From positions 4,609,442 through 4,673,441 of the forward strand of contig NC_087392.1 in assembly GCF_963675165.1 (NCBI RefSeq): 64,000 nucleotides of DNA, read 5' to 3'. Every line of letters begins with the position of its first letter. The first letter of the stretch is position 1. The notes beneath the pieces are model-generated. The model was not told the DNA's origin, searched no databases, and saw nothing but the letters and a program-made list of their open reading frames with translations. Shown in pieces: positions 28,655 to 39,688 of the stretch. Source of the DNA: Halichondria panicea (Eukaryota; Porifera; Demospongiae; Suberitida; Halichondriidae). The position numbers and the translations under genes are program-made.

Positions 28655-28810
28655 GGTGATCGTGTGTTGGTGTTCAAACGTATCATTTAGCGACAGTTTC
28701 GTACAAGTGAAAGGTGTCTCAGTAAAGACACTATAGAGGATAATGTTCGATTCTGATTCTTCTCCAGATTTGATAAGAAACCAAAAACAGCTCCTGAGTT
28801 GTCATCAATG
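28655..28810 (+). pseudogene. SMARCAD1: Helicase GDRV exon fused to N-terminal exon relic
   Basis: After an ACTATAG acceptor the text reads GDRVLVF, matching SMARCAD1 GDRVVLFSQF (start of motif IV region), then diverges within a dozen codons and stops. From about 28690 it resembles the N-terminal exon region at 42915-42965 and 37960-38000 (GATTC.GATTCTTCTCCAGATTTGA). This marks a joint between the C-terminal half of one helicase copy and the N-terminal half of another. Confidence 0.5.
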
Positions 28811-28971
28811 GAAACACAGTCTTGTACCATTACTGCTGATGTAGTGGAGTTGACTGATGTATCCTATAGGTGAAACTGTATTCACATTGATAAGATTTGA
28901 ACGTTTTACTTGTTGCAAGCAGCTAGAGTTAGGGATGTGCTGGAGCTATAGTTACCGTGATGAGTATACAG

Positions 28972-29070
28972 TGGGTCAGAATCAGAGGAAGATGGTTATT
29001 CTGTCAAACAGAAGAAATCAATCCTCAAGTTTATGTGATTCCTCCATGGATGAGCTGTGTTATATTCCAC
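28972..29070 (+). pseudogene. SMARCAD1: SMARCAD1-like exon with IPRCS helix-hairpin, copy a
   Basis: Begins GSESEEDGYSVKQKKSILKF, then a one-base shift leads to CDSSMDELCYIPRCS. SMARCAD1 has [20 protein letters not shown]. The broken frame and loss of the following KAKLIDKNRPF part (present at 38.3 kb) mark a relic. Confidence 0.65.
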
Positions 29071-29216
29071 GCTGCTCTGTTCTATATAATTATTTCTAGT
29101 GCTATTAATTACATGGTCATAGGCTGCCTACAAATTAACGTTTAGTTTACCTTTATTGTGTCATTTCAGCCTTGTATAGTGTACTTGCGTAATTTGTGTG
29201 TGTATTTGTACTGTAG

Positions 29217-29421
29217 GTGGAGGCTCTTGTTGCAAAGAAGGGTCTTAGTGAGCAGGTAGGTCTCCCCATCTATAATCTAGAGCTTTGACCACCCCTCAGT
29301 TGCTGGAGGGCTGTCTGACACTACTGGCAGAGAGGAAGGTTCTTGTTAGACTATACTGGCTCAATGCAGGACCATCTCCGCCTCCATCCAAGACAAGTTC
29401 TCTCACCTGCAAAACTCAGAG
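29217..29421 (+). pseudogene. SMARCAD1: SMARCAD1-like exons following the helix-hairpin
   Basis: Two pieces: 29217-29255 reads VEALVAKKGLSEQ, and 29300-29421 reads LLEGCLTLLAERKVLVRL, then after a shift LAQCRTISASIQDKFSHLQN. They match SMARCAD1 WEALFTKMSKTNGLSEDLI and [20 protein letters not shown]. The intron is only 44 bases. The frameshift after VLVRL makes the copy non-functional as read. Confidence 0.65.
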
Positions 29422-29739
29422 GTACGTATCTTTAGCAGCCGAGGGGATGCTTCTGTATTGTAGCTACTGGAGATTGGCCATTCTCATTGTGAAATATCCA
29501 CTCTATTAGACATTTTGTTATTGCTTTTATAGTGTGTGAGTACTATACTGGAGGTGATATGGTGTACTCGGCACATGTAGCAAGATCAACCAGTTGAGAC
29601 CAAGCAATTGATATACTCCTTCAACTTCATGCAGGGACTATATACGTGACCCACTGAACACTGAGTGCACTATTTCACACACCATGCAACGTGCAATAGA
29701 TTTGTTTGTTGACTGCTCACCTTGGGTTCATAACAGCAG

Positions 29740-30532
29740 GTATACTCTCAAGACCTCAATGCAATACTGGCTGATGAAATGGTGAGCTAGTCTCTTAGTG
29801 TGTACTCTCCAATGCATAATGTAGTTGAGGAGCTGCAACCTGTTCTGTTCTGGTTAGGAAATCAGAATGTGTTGTCTAGACCAGCCACTAGCTGTTTGTG
29901 TGTATTGGTGGAGTAATTACTGTGTGGCTGTATATATAACTAGTTCCAGGAAGAGAGCTTGTGTACATGTTGGTAGTGGAAGTGTCCCCTTCGAATTCCC
30001 CTTTGTAGACTATCACCACTTCCACTGTGTGAGGGCAAATAATACCTCTACACTTTTGGACATTTAATCCTCATCAAAGTTCCTGGTGTGTTTTTAAGTG
30101 CCGTATTTTGGTTGTGAAAAACCTTTGTGAATGAGCCAAATCAGCAGAAAAATTGACATCTAACTACTGTGTTCTGGAAAATATTGTGTTATTAATTTAG
30201 ATATTGCGATTTTATTGTTACGAAATGATCAACCCACGCAAAGTTCACATATTGTTTGATGCTCGCAAAACATTCTAGTATATATAATACGGTATTCACA
30301 TTGCCTGAGGCATTACTATTGTCTATATTGTAGTTTGTTAATTTTGCCACCAGATTTGCTTGCAATATTATTAAAGCAATGCTCCACACTAATCCAGTGT
30401 ATTCAACAATATCCCCCCTCCCTCCAATGCAGAGCCTTGGTAAGACAGTGGAGGCGATATCGTTCCTGTCCCACCTCTATCAGCAGGGCTCCAGTGGTCA
30501 CTTCCTCATCGTGGTCCCCTCCTCCACTCTAG
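29740..30532 (+). pseudogene. SMARCAD1: SMARCAD1-like SNF2 motif I exons
   Basis: Exon 29740-29781 reads QDLNAILADEM before a GTGAGC donor; exon 30433-30532 reads [20 protein letters not shown] and [19 protein letters not shown]1 has [20 protein letters not shown]. The Walker A first glycine is serine here (EMSLGKT instead of EMGLGKT), which would probably weaken ATP binding. There is no DEGH exon afterwards; the next helicase piece is the AKQIM exon at 32055. Confidence 0.7.
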
Positions 30533-30764
30533 GTACTCACTAGGGGAGAGTAAACAAAGCTCTTCCTACACTAGATAAGCTTTGTAGGGGATTGTTAGTA
30601 CTTTGTAGCGTCATTTTTCGACCTTGAACTTTAATCTTATAGTCCGTGGTATGGCCAAATTTTATCTCTCTTTAATGAAAATTGGTGACACTATTTAGAA
30701 GGTCTCTTTCGATAGGAGGTTGCCCTTGAGTCATTGGAGTTAACACAACTTACTCGGATTGCCT

Positions 30765-31590
30765 CACACGAGATCAACTTTCACGAGATCAACTCCCACG
30801 AAATCAAATCAACTTTGCATGAGGTTAACTCTCAGTAGATCAACTCTCACAGAATCAACTTTTCAAATGATAAATTTCATAGGATCAACTCAGAACCAGA
30901 ATTGAAAATCGTTAAATTACAAAAAAGAGATTGAAGTCCAGTAAGATGCTTGATGCGCTGATAAATACGCATTGCATGAGAGTCATGCCTCCTGTGTTGA
31001 CCCCTTTTCCTTCTGCGTCTCTGTGGCTAGCTCCAGACGTGTTGGTCACTGCCTCCTCTCTCTGCATGTACATTCAATCCATTTAGGTGAGGGTTGCTTT
31101 TTTCATCCTAGAACCTACTCTCATCTCTGGCCCTCTTCCTCATCCTGCAATGGAAACTTGAGTGGTATAATCTCAGCTGGATTGGGTGGGTGATCATGCT
31201 CGTTCTTTACAACCACACTCAAACGTGGGCAACCAGCTCAGCCTTATGGTTTTTGCACCTCCAGAATTGAAATCATTTTTGTCTCTTATGCTTAAACTTT
31301 CCTCCTCGGTTTGTCTTGATGAATTAAACCATTGCGAATAAATGCATTGTGCTAGATGTGACTTATATTTTGCTCAATACCTTTCCCATAATTAAATTGT
31401 AGTAATTGACCTTTAGAAATAGGATTTTAAAATTGAAGAGTTGATTTTCGTTCATTTCAGGAGTTGAGTTGATTCTATGAAAAGTTGATTCTATGAGAGT
31501 TGATCTATACTGAGAGTTGACCTCATGCAAAGTTGATCTAGTAAGAATTGATCTCGTGGGAGTTGATCTCGTAAAAGTTGATTTCGTGTG
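30765..31590. mobile_element. Foldback element whose arms are arrays of GATCAACT subrepeats
   Basis: Left arm about 30765-30891 and right arm about 31461-31590 are reverse complements. Each arm is a run of about eight copies of a 15-18 base motif of the type ACGAGATCAACTCCC. The interior (about 570 bases) is non-coding. This resembles foldback transposons, whose long inverted ends are made of short direct repeats. Confidence 0.65.
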
Positions 31591-31746
31591 CACACACCCT
31601 TACTTGGATAGTAGATATAATGTCCTGGAAACAACAAAAATGTCATTGAGCCAAAATTTGCTGTTTTCCCCTGTACAGTTCACAGTTCTTACTACACTGC
31701 CCCCCACTAAACCACAAACACTCAATCCATGGTCAAGTATGAACTT

Positions 31747-31793
31747 AGCCTCGACTCCACGCCGATTAAATAATCGGCGTGGATTCGAGGCTA
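31747..31793. repeat. Palindrome with GAATCGAGGCTA ends
   Basis: AGCCTCGACTCCACGCCGAT and its near complement around a central AAATA form a hairpin of about 20 base pairs. The end motif GGATTCGAGGCTA recurs near 4725, 33205, 36985 and 37590, so it marks a dispersed repeat family. Confidence 0.55.
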
Positions 31794-32054
31794 TAGTATG
31801 AACTATAATAATGTACTGTGTTATGGACTGGAAATATCTTAGTTGTTCTAGTGCTGTTCTAGAGTATTCTTATACACTTATAGCATTCTGTGTATTGTTC
31901 TTGTTTGTTCTAGTTTTGCTGTTTTGAGTTCAGTTTTGTTTGCAAGGAGTGCATGTTCTTTCATATGATCAAGACAGTTGTTTAATTAAGTCAATTCTCC
32001 TATAGTCAAGAATACTACGTTACACCCCCCCCTACACACACACACATTCCACAG

Positions 32055-32240
32055 AGAGTGGACGAGTCGAGTGCCTACTACCAGGAGCAAGTGAGACAGG
32101 CCAAGCAGATCATGACACCCTTCACACTGCAGAGGCTCAAGTCACAAGTGCTGAGTCAGCTCCCAGCCAAGGTGTCCAGTACGGAGCATTGTACAGGGGC
32201 GTGGTGGAGAGGTCAATCAGGGTTAATCAGGGCCGACATG
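32055..32240 (+). pseudogene. SMARCAD1: SMARCAD1-like helicase exon (AKQIM), copy c, internally deleted
   Basis: Reads SSAYYQEQVRQAKQIMTPFT and LQRLKSQVLSQLPAKVSSTE, then a deletion joins CATTGT to ACAGGGG and shifts frame. It ends at GTGAGT. It lies left of KK copy 4, as the equivalent exons lie left of copies 2 and 3. Confidence 0.75.
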
Positions 32241-32704
32241 GTGAGTGCCTGCAGGGGAATGTTGTGTGTTGGGGAGATTGTGGCTAGTTTGTGTTGTGGG
32301 TTTAGTCATAAGAGAGGCAGTGGGTGTGGTTTGATATGCAGAGATTGCTTCTGTTCACAGTCTCTCAAAAATATATTGGGGTGTCTTGAATCGGTGGAAT
32401 GGGCTACTCCTGGAATACTGGAATGACCTTTGACCTTGTTGCGCATGCGCAATACATTCATCACCTATTATAATAGTTGAACTGCACTATAAAATCATTG
32501 GTGGCTGAAAAACTCTCTCTGACTAGTACTGTCACAAACCATACAATAATTTATTAGCAACATCAACAACATAAAGTACAAGATTATTATTATAAAGCAA
32601 ATTGAATATGAAATATAATATAATTACAACTGTCCAAGCATTTTGTTTCTTCAGAATCTTCCAGACGTTTGTCTTTTCAGAAACTCAATCAGAGACTTTT
32701 GTGA

Positions 32705-32957
32705 ACAGTGGTAGGCAGAAAAGGTGCATTCCATAGCCGACCACAAGTAGTTGCAAACTAGTTGCCCTATAAAAGGAGTGATGTGTACACGGAAAGGAAT
32801 GCAACAACAAATCAGTTGTTACACAGCTCACTCGTGCGCACATTGGATATATTGGCTCAGTAGTGCCTTTGCCCTCGAGGCCTGCGGCCCTCGGGCCTAA
32901 GTCACTACTGAGCCAATATATCCCATGTGGCACTCGTGCATGTGTCACAACTATAAC
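32705..32957. mobile_element. Foldback repeat with CpG-rich core, copy B
   Basis: Nearly identical to 7744-8009, with the same arms (GATATATTGGCTCAGTAGTG) and core. A segment present in copy A between about 7745 and 7790 is partly missing. Confidence 0.65.
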
Positions 32958-33710
32958 ATAATGAACATTTATAAACTCATGACACCATCGATCACTCTTT
33001 GCATTACAATAATAGTTGCCAAAACAGGATATGGGCAGAGGATGGTATTTGTGGCCTATAAGTCTCATCGATGCACTCTTATATATATGTTTCAACTTAC
33101 ATTCATACTCGACAGGTTCATCATTGATATCAGAATAGCTCCTATAGCCTCTTTCACAGGCCTTCCATGCATTGCAGAGGAGAGGAAGTGCGGCCTGGGA
33201 TAGAGGCTAGATACATCCATGAAAACTTACAGAAACTCTTCACCATAATTATATCCCTAAATTGTGTACATCAAAATGTTAAAAATGAATTCACCTGAAC
33301 TTATAACAATTATCTCCAGCAACAATTTTCACTGGTGAGGAACTGCAACGGTGAGCAATTGTGTCTAAGATGCTATCTAAGCCAATAGCACACTCAGCAC
33401 TATACCTCTTGACTATTCAAAACTTAAGATTTTTTAGACCTCCATGTATTAGCACATGGTCAAAGGTCATTCCAGTATTCCAGTATTCCAAGTCAAGTAG
33501 TCCATTCCACCGATTCAAGACACCTCAAACATTGTGTTGTCCTCAATATTGTAGCAGACAGTTATCAATTGACCTGCTATATTATCAAACTATATAATTA
33601 TTTACTGAGTGTATTGCTCGTTTAGTTGAAGTAATTGACATACTGTAATAACTTTCAACATAATGTAAAGTATTTTACAGCATATTACAATAACACGAAA
33701 GAATTAGACA
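32958..33710. other. Intergenic stretch left of KK copy 4
   Basis: No gene. The last 170 bases resemble the KK downstream flank at 25340-25680. GCGGCCTGGGATAGAGGCTAG near 33190 belongs to the dispersed GAGGCTAG repeat ends. Confidence 0.4.
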
Positions 33711-36098
33711 CTACTTAAAAGTAAACATTTCACATTTTGTCGGTGCACCAAATCCTCCCACTACCATTAGTTTGTTCCCAGGGAGGGCAGCAGTGACGCA
33801 TGCTAATCGAGGTGTTGACATTTGACTAACGACAGTCCATGATGCCATATTGTACTGATATAATTATGTCCTTGGTGTTATCTCTATTGGAGTCCACCCC
33901 ACCCACTGCCAGCAGGTAGCCATTGATTGTAATAAGAGTGGAGTTGCTAACTGGCAAAGGGGCAATCTTCTGCCATATAGCTGAGCTTGGCTGGGACTGA
34001 GTTAGTTTTCTTAACGAGCATTTGTGCACTGAATACTTCTCTTAAGCATCCTCAGTTCGTGGGTATATGTACACATAGTCTCCACAGTTCGTTGTTGATG
34101 GGTTGTCGGTTCGCACAGGTATTGAGCTAACAATAGACCATTGCATATTAGCAGTGTTTAATACTTCGACTGTATTAACATTCTTATAATCACGCCATCC
34201 CCCAGTCACTACAAGTGTGTTTTTAGCGTACACAGCTCCAGGACTCCACCGTCTGGTTAGCATAGGAGGAAAGTATTCGGCCCATTTGTTGTTAATGTAG
34301 CTGTAGAGTTTGTTACTATAGACTTGTGTGTCTGACCCTCCCCCCACAGTTGTGAGCATGCATCAACACTGACAATAGTGAAGTACACGTTAGGGCAAGG
34401 TGGTAACTTGTGCCACTGATTGTTGCTGAACTCAAAAACAGTATTACTTCCGTAAGGACTAAAGTATCCCTTGTCTCCAATCACGCCTGATGATGATCCA
34501 TACCCAATATCAACAGGTGCATCAGGTAGTGACTCTATTATAACAGATTTCATTGGTGTAGCTTGCTCATCTTGCAGTGCGACTTGATGCATTCGAGTCA
34601 ATAGATCGTGAGATTCCTCGTTCTTGCTTGCCAAAGCTTGTCTCAGTTCAGTGACTTCTCTGTCTCGTTGATCTATGGCTTGTTGGAGGGCAGCAGTGTT
34701 CTCCTCACTTGATTGCAACTCTTGGTTGAGTCTCCTCAGCTGTCTCTCTCTGGCTCCAGCTTCCTTTTGAAGTGTTGCTTTGTCTTGTTGGAGGGCAGCA
34801 GTGTTCTTCTCACTTGATTGCAACTCTTGGTTGAGTCTCCTCAGCTGTGTCTCTCTGGCTCCAGCTTCCTTTTGAAGTGTTGCTTTGTCTTGCTGGAGGG
34901 TTTGGGTTTCTTGTGTTGCTTGGCCTAGTCTCGTAGTGAGTTGACCATTTTCAATGTCCTTTGTTTGTAACTGTTCATTGTTTTGTATTATTGTCTCTCG
35001 ATTTGTTTGTAGCTGTGTGTCTTTTTCTGTTATAAGCTGTTGATTTTCTTGCAGTTGTTGTTCGCTCATTTGTATTTGCTCATCTTTTTCGGTTATAATC
35101 TGTTGATTTGCTTGTAGTTGTTCATCTTTCTCTATGAGCATCTGGTGCAGGTCTTCTTGTTGGGAGCTTTCCTGGTACCGTGGTGTCCTCTTGAGAGCAT
35201 CCAGTGTTTGGCAGAGCTGTTGGGAAGATGGTCGTTCAACATCTCTGTCTTTGAGGCAGTTACGAGCAATCGGCAGTAGAGGGTGGGTGGGCTCAATCAG
35301 GCTCATGTGAGCTTGTCTTCTCTCTATCTCAGGCACTGGAACGTTGGCTCGAATTGCTTGGTTCGGAAATCGTAAATCAAACAGTTCTCTTATTTGAAAT
35401 CGATCTGTTGGCTTTGGAAATTGTCGAGTTGTGGTCTGAACTAGAAGCACACCGAATGAGAAGTTGTCTAGTTTCTCTGTGTACACTGGTGGTTCATTTA
35501 GTGCCTCGGGAGACATGAAGGCTGGTGTTCCCGGGCATGTGGTCATTGTGGCTAGTCGGGTGACGTTTATGTCCCTGAATTTGGACATTCCGAAATCAGT
35601 GACTTTGGCTCGAGTGCCTGCAATGAGTAGGACATTGTTGCTAGAGAGGTCGCGATGGATGATCCCATTGGAGTGGAGAAAGGCAAGTGCTTGAGCTATG
35701 TCATAGGAGAGGTTGACTTGGATGTGGTAGGGAATGTCTCCAGGTGATGACTCCAGGAAGTGTGTCAAACTCTCGTCCATGAGCTCCATGAGAAGAACTG
35801 GTGCATTTGTATCGGGATCGCGATAGGTCCCCAAGTACTGTACAATGTTAGGGTGGTTGATACGACTCAGAAATGCACACTCTGTTTCAAATCTTCTAAA
35901 GGGGTGTCTATGTTCTTTGCCAGGATCTGGAACAATCATTTGGAAGAGCACTGGATAGAGCAGCTTGGCAGCACAGAGTAGCTGGTCACACTTGGCTTTA
36001 CACACTGCCCCGTAGGAGCCAGTACCAAGGGTATCATTCTTGAAGAGTTCAACATTTCTGAATATGTACTCTTGTTCACGGTCTTGTCTCTCAGCCAT
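33711..36098 (-). pseudogene. Kinase-coiled coil-kelch gene, copy 4 (three breaks in kelch part)
   Basis: The kinase and coiled coil are open from the ATG at 36098. The coiled coil holds a tandem duplication of a block with QDKATLQKEAGARE.QLRRLN, also seen in copy 1. In the kelch part there is a one-base loss near 34360, an in-frame TAA at 34042-34044 where copies 2 and 3 have CAA, and a four-base gain (AATT) near 33860. A 613-residue product ending soon after the first blade could still be made. The C-lobe block FQIRELFDLRFPNQ matches copy 1. It lies antisense between helicase exons at 32055 and 36584. Confidence 0.85.
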
Positions 36099-36583
36099 AG
36101 CTATTGACTTATTAACAAACTATAGGTGTGCTAGAAAAGGGGTGAACATGTGTGCTTGTTGGGTGTGTTAGATCAGTAATCATGCAGAGTAGATATTCAC
36201 GACCATATACGTCATTAGTAACTATATAGTTATATTAATACCACGGAATACCTTACATTGTGATGGTCGTTTCTTAGCAACAAAAATGGCTTGTATTGCG
36301 TATCTCTACATTGTGCCGTATTACTAGTGAATTCAGATTTAACAATTACATGCGACCATAGAACATAGAAACCAGTTTAGAATGGCATGGTGTATATATA
36401 ATTATACATTGCTGAGACAGATGTATTAAAGCAGGTTTTAACGGTAGCCGGAAGTTTGTGAGATCGCAAAAACCCATACTGGTATTAGTATGACATACGA
36501 TCCTTGCCAGAACACCTTGAGCTGCATGCATGTTCATGTACTCTCTCATTCATTTTGTATGTCCCCTCCATGCATGCATGCAG

Positions 36584-36706
36584 GGATGTGACAGTGCTGA
36601 GGCTGGTGGGTGGTGGGACAGTGGAAGATAACATCCTCCACTACCAGTGCATGTGTACAGAACAAGCTGCAACTGGAGCACGACCTCACAGCCTCCACTG
36701 ACCACG
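36584..36706 (+). pseudogene. SMARCAD1: SMARCAD1-like C-terminal helicase exon (VLRLVGGGTVE), copy b
   Basis: DVTVLRLVGGGTVEDNILHY is followed by a frame change before KLQLEHDLTAST. It is flanked by the same 5' and 3' sequences as 11737-11853, so the two are parts of duplicated units. Confidence 0.75.
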
Positions 36707-37739
36707 GTGAGGGAAGAGGGGTGCATGGTAACAATATTGACACTGTGTTTACACAGTATAGGGAGTTGCATCTAGTGAATTTAATGACTATGCACAATGA
36801 CATTGTATACACTGAGGTGGTATTTTCAACCTGTGAGAGTTTGTTTTGTATAATTATAGCAGATTAACAAGCAACTAATTAATGTATGCCTGTTACTGGT
36901 ACCTATATATTATAGTTAACGTACACAGTATTTCATAGCTAGTTATTTGCCTAACTGTTATAAAAGCGAAAACTCGGCCTGGGATCGAGGCTAAGTGATT
37001 TTACACATTAAACCTAACATTAACTATATAGTTCTCCTTCATTGAATTCCCTCAACATCAATCAGATCAGTCATGTTATTATCAGTGCGTGCATGAATGC
37101 AGTGATTTTGCGAAAGAAAACAATTATTGTTATGTTTTTGTGAGTGTTTGACAATTTGCTATTTAGGCCTGTCATTCGAGTTGAATAGTATTATTTACTG
37201 TGACACACACTATACAGCTAGATACGAAAATTGTGAACTGTGAACTGCATTGATCGAATTACAACAATCAGTAGTGCACCTGGAAGTAAGAGTACTATTA
37301 TCTCTCCATGTAACGTTGTCCAGTCATTATGTTTAGGTTTTTATGCAATTTTATGCAGGTGATGTGGTTAAATGAATTGGTTTGTCTATGCATGCATGTG
37401 GGGCACATGTTGCAAGTTTGGACGCCAATTTATGCAGTGTTGTTTACTACTGGTCACAGCTTTTATCTTTTATCTGATCGATCAGAGTGGAGTTCCTCAA
37501 CAAGGAAAGATTCACACTGCAAATCTGGGACACACTCTGCATGATCTATAGTCAACTAGTGGGCAGGTTTCAAGCATTGTGCTAGCCTCGATTCCAGGCC
37601 GCACTTGTTGAGGCCTTGTGAAGGAGGCTATAGCATTGTGCATGCTCAGATAGATGGAACATAAGTAAAAAGTTTGTGCCCAACTAGCTTTTTAAGAATG
37701 TCTTGAACTGGACAATGAGAGACAATTGTGAAAAAAATT
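36707..37739. other. Duplicated helicase 5' flank region
   Basis: No gene. Bases 36707-36935 match 11854-12060; 37190-37600 resembles 42320-42600 (upstream of the other first-exon copy); 37605-37739 matches 12070-12205. It probably holds the ancestral helicase promoter, but no motif was fixed. Confidence 0.4.
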
Positions 37740-38119
37740 ATGGTAGACAGTCCTCCTTTGGAATTCCCAAAAGAGGTAATCCCCGGGCCAGAAACCCCCT
37801 CCTCCCTTCTCCCCTCTCTGACAGTCCCTGCAGTTGAGGAACGACCTCTCCTAGACGATTTGGTGCCCTAGCAAAGAAGCGAAGAAAATGTGCACAAATT
37901 GTTAGCTCAGATGAAGAAGATGGAGAAAGTTCTTCTGAAGTGAATGGGATGTAAAAATTATATGATTCCAATTCTTCTCCAGATTTGAAACGAAACCGAA
38001 AAAAACAGGTCCCTAGACCTAGACACTCAGTGTACATACAGAGTGACAGTGAATCAGATGCACCCTCCAGCAATGATAGACCTCATGCCATTGAACTCAA
38101 AGAATATCGAAAACAGCTC
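37740..38119 (+). pseudogene. SMARCAD1: SMARCAD1-like N-terminal exons, copy b
   Basis: From ATG at 37740 it reads MVDSPPLEFPKEVIPGPETP and continues Ser/Pro-rich; one missing base compared with 42671 shifts it to a stop before RRFGALAKKRRK and SSDEEDGESSSEVNG. A second piece reads SSPDLKRNRKKQVPRPRHSV and SDSESDAPSSND before a GTAAGT donor at 38120. Basic and acidic stretches suit a disordered nuclear N-terminus. SMARCAD1 identity is by position. Confidence 0.5.
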
Positions 38120-38199
38120 GTAAGTTGTTGTGGAGACCAAACAAACTGCATGTGCAGTCTTGTGACACTAATAGTACCGTGATGAGTATATATATACAG

Positions 38200-38430
38200 T
38201 GGGTCAGAATCAGAGGAAGATGGTTATTCCGTCAACAGTACTGAATGATTCCTCCCTAGATGAGCTGTGCGATATTCCACGCTGCTCTATTGCTAAGGCT
38301 AAACTGATTGACAAAAATCGACCCTTTGATGCTTTTGTATGTATTGAGTGCTTTGATTGCAGGCAAGGGCTAATAGACCAGTTCAATAAACAGGAGAGTA
38401 TCTTCGTGTTCCTACTATCAACAAGGGCTG
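38200..38430 (+). pseudogene. SMARCAD1: SMARCAD1-like: IPRCS exon fused to the LIDQFN exon
   Basis: The first part reads SSLDELCDIPRCSIAKAKLI and DKNRPFDAF, like SMARCAD1 [20 protein letters not shown]. Only about 25 bases later, after TGATTGCAG, comes [20 protein letters not shown] and RAG, like [21 protein letters not shown], which in SMARCAD1 lies some 450 residues further on. All motif I to IV exons are missing, so this is an internal deletion with a fused intron. Confidence 0.75.
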
Positions 38431-38639
38431 GTGAGTTGATGGTGACCTGTACACATTATAGTCTAGCCTGTCCATTATATGTATAGTTTAGCTAATGTCT
38501 GACTAGACACATCTCATGGTCTTCACTGATGAACTTTTCTTCTAGTGATGTGTAGAACGCCCACACACTTGTACAGACTCATTGAGAAGCTTGTGCTGTA
38601 CATTATTGCAGTGACTGTATTGTGTTCCCATGCATGCAG

Positions 38640-38754
38640 GGGGTCTTGGCATCAACCTCACCTCAGCCAATGTGGTCATCATCCATGATATAGACTTTAA
38701 CCCCTACAACGACAAGTAGGCCGAGGACCATTGTCACAGGGTCAGCCAGACCAG
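38640..38754 (+). pseudogene. SMARCAD1: SMARCAD1-like motif V-VI exon with in-frame stop
   Basis: Reads [20 protein letters not shown] and PYNDK, then TAG at 38717-38719 where SMARCAD1 has CAG-type glutamine (NDKQAEDRCHRVGQTK), then AEDHCHRVSQTR. The stop and the G-to-S change in motif VI show loss of function. Confidence 0.85.
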
Positions 38755-39171
38755 GTGCATGGGCTTAAACTAGTCATTGAGTGTGTTTGCTCAAAAAATT
38801 GACGTTGTAAAAAGTTTCAGCAGCTATAGTCAAAATAATTATATTATACAGCTGCATGAGAGTGTGATCTTGTTTGTGCTCACTGAATGTTTGTTCACAT
38901 TTAAGCAATGGTCGGGCAAACAAAATATCCACTGCATACATGTTCAATGATGTGCCCACACTGCATGATCGGTGGTTATAGTCTCGCAAGCCAGCCGTTA
39001 CATTATAGGGTCTGGTCCATGAGACTATTATGGTGGTTATAGTACTAACCTGGCAAAAATATCCCCACTCTTAGGCCTAGTTTACATCACCTGCATGTTA
39101 GAAAATTCTGGGCCACCTTCCTGCATGTCACACTCTCCCATTCATTTCATATGCCCCTCCGTACATGCATA

Positions 39172-39281
39172 CATACCAGTGCTGAGGCTGGTGGGTGGTG
39201 GGACAGTGGAAGAGGACATCCTCCAGTGTGCACAGAGCAAGCTGCGACTGGAGCACGACGTCACAGCCTCCACTGACCACA
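39172..39281 (+). pseudogene. SMARCAD1: SMARCAD1-like C-terminal helicase exon, copy c
   Basis: Reads VLRLVGGGTVEEDILQCAQS and KLRLEHDVTASTDH in one frame, but the CATGCAG acceptor of the other copies has been altered (ACATACCAGTG). It is the only copy followed by the terminal exon at 39609. Confidence 0.7.
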
Positions 39282-39608
39282 GTGAGGCACGAGGGGGACA
39301 TGGTCACAATATTGACACTTTGTTTTCACTGTATGGGGAGTTGCATCTAAACGGCTTTGGTGAATGTAATTATTCATGGCTGTACACAGTGTACACTAAC
39401 AGTGCTATGGTAGCTAGCTGAGGGTGGTATTTTCAACTTGTTATGTCAAAAGTTTGTTTTTATAATCATAGCAGATTGCCTGTACATGAACTAATTCTTC
39501 TCCATGTGCATGTGATGTATGCCTGTTAGTGGCACCTATAGTTAACGAACACAGTATTGTATACCTATTGCATTTACTGTTCTTTACTGTTTCCTCTTCA
39601 TTCTCCAG

Positions 39609-39688
39609 ATGATAAATTGGACGTGACTGGTCTCCTACAGAAGGCTCTAGCTAGCAAGATCTCAAACTATATGAACCTCCTAACCTAA
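39609..39688 (+). pseudogene. SMARCAD1: SMARCAD1-like terminal exon
   Basis: After TTCTCCAG it reads DDKLDVTGLLQKALASKISN and ends YMNLLT-stop. SMARCAD1 ends with DIATLLKTSMGL after the KINQQKLKLEQDM helix, so position and LL.KAL pattern fit. It is open, but the upstream exons of this unit are broken. Confidence 0.5.
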
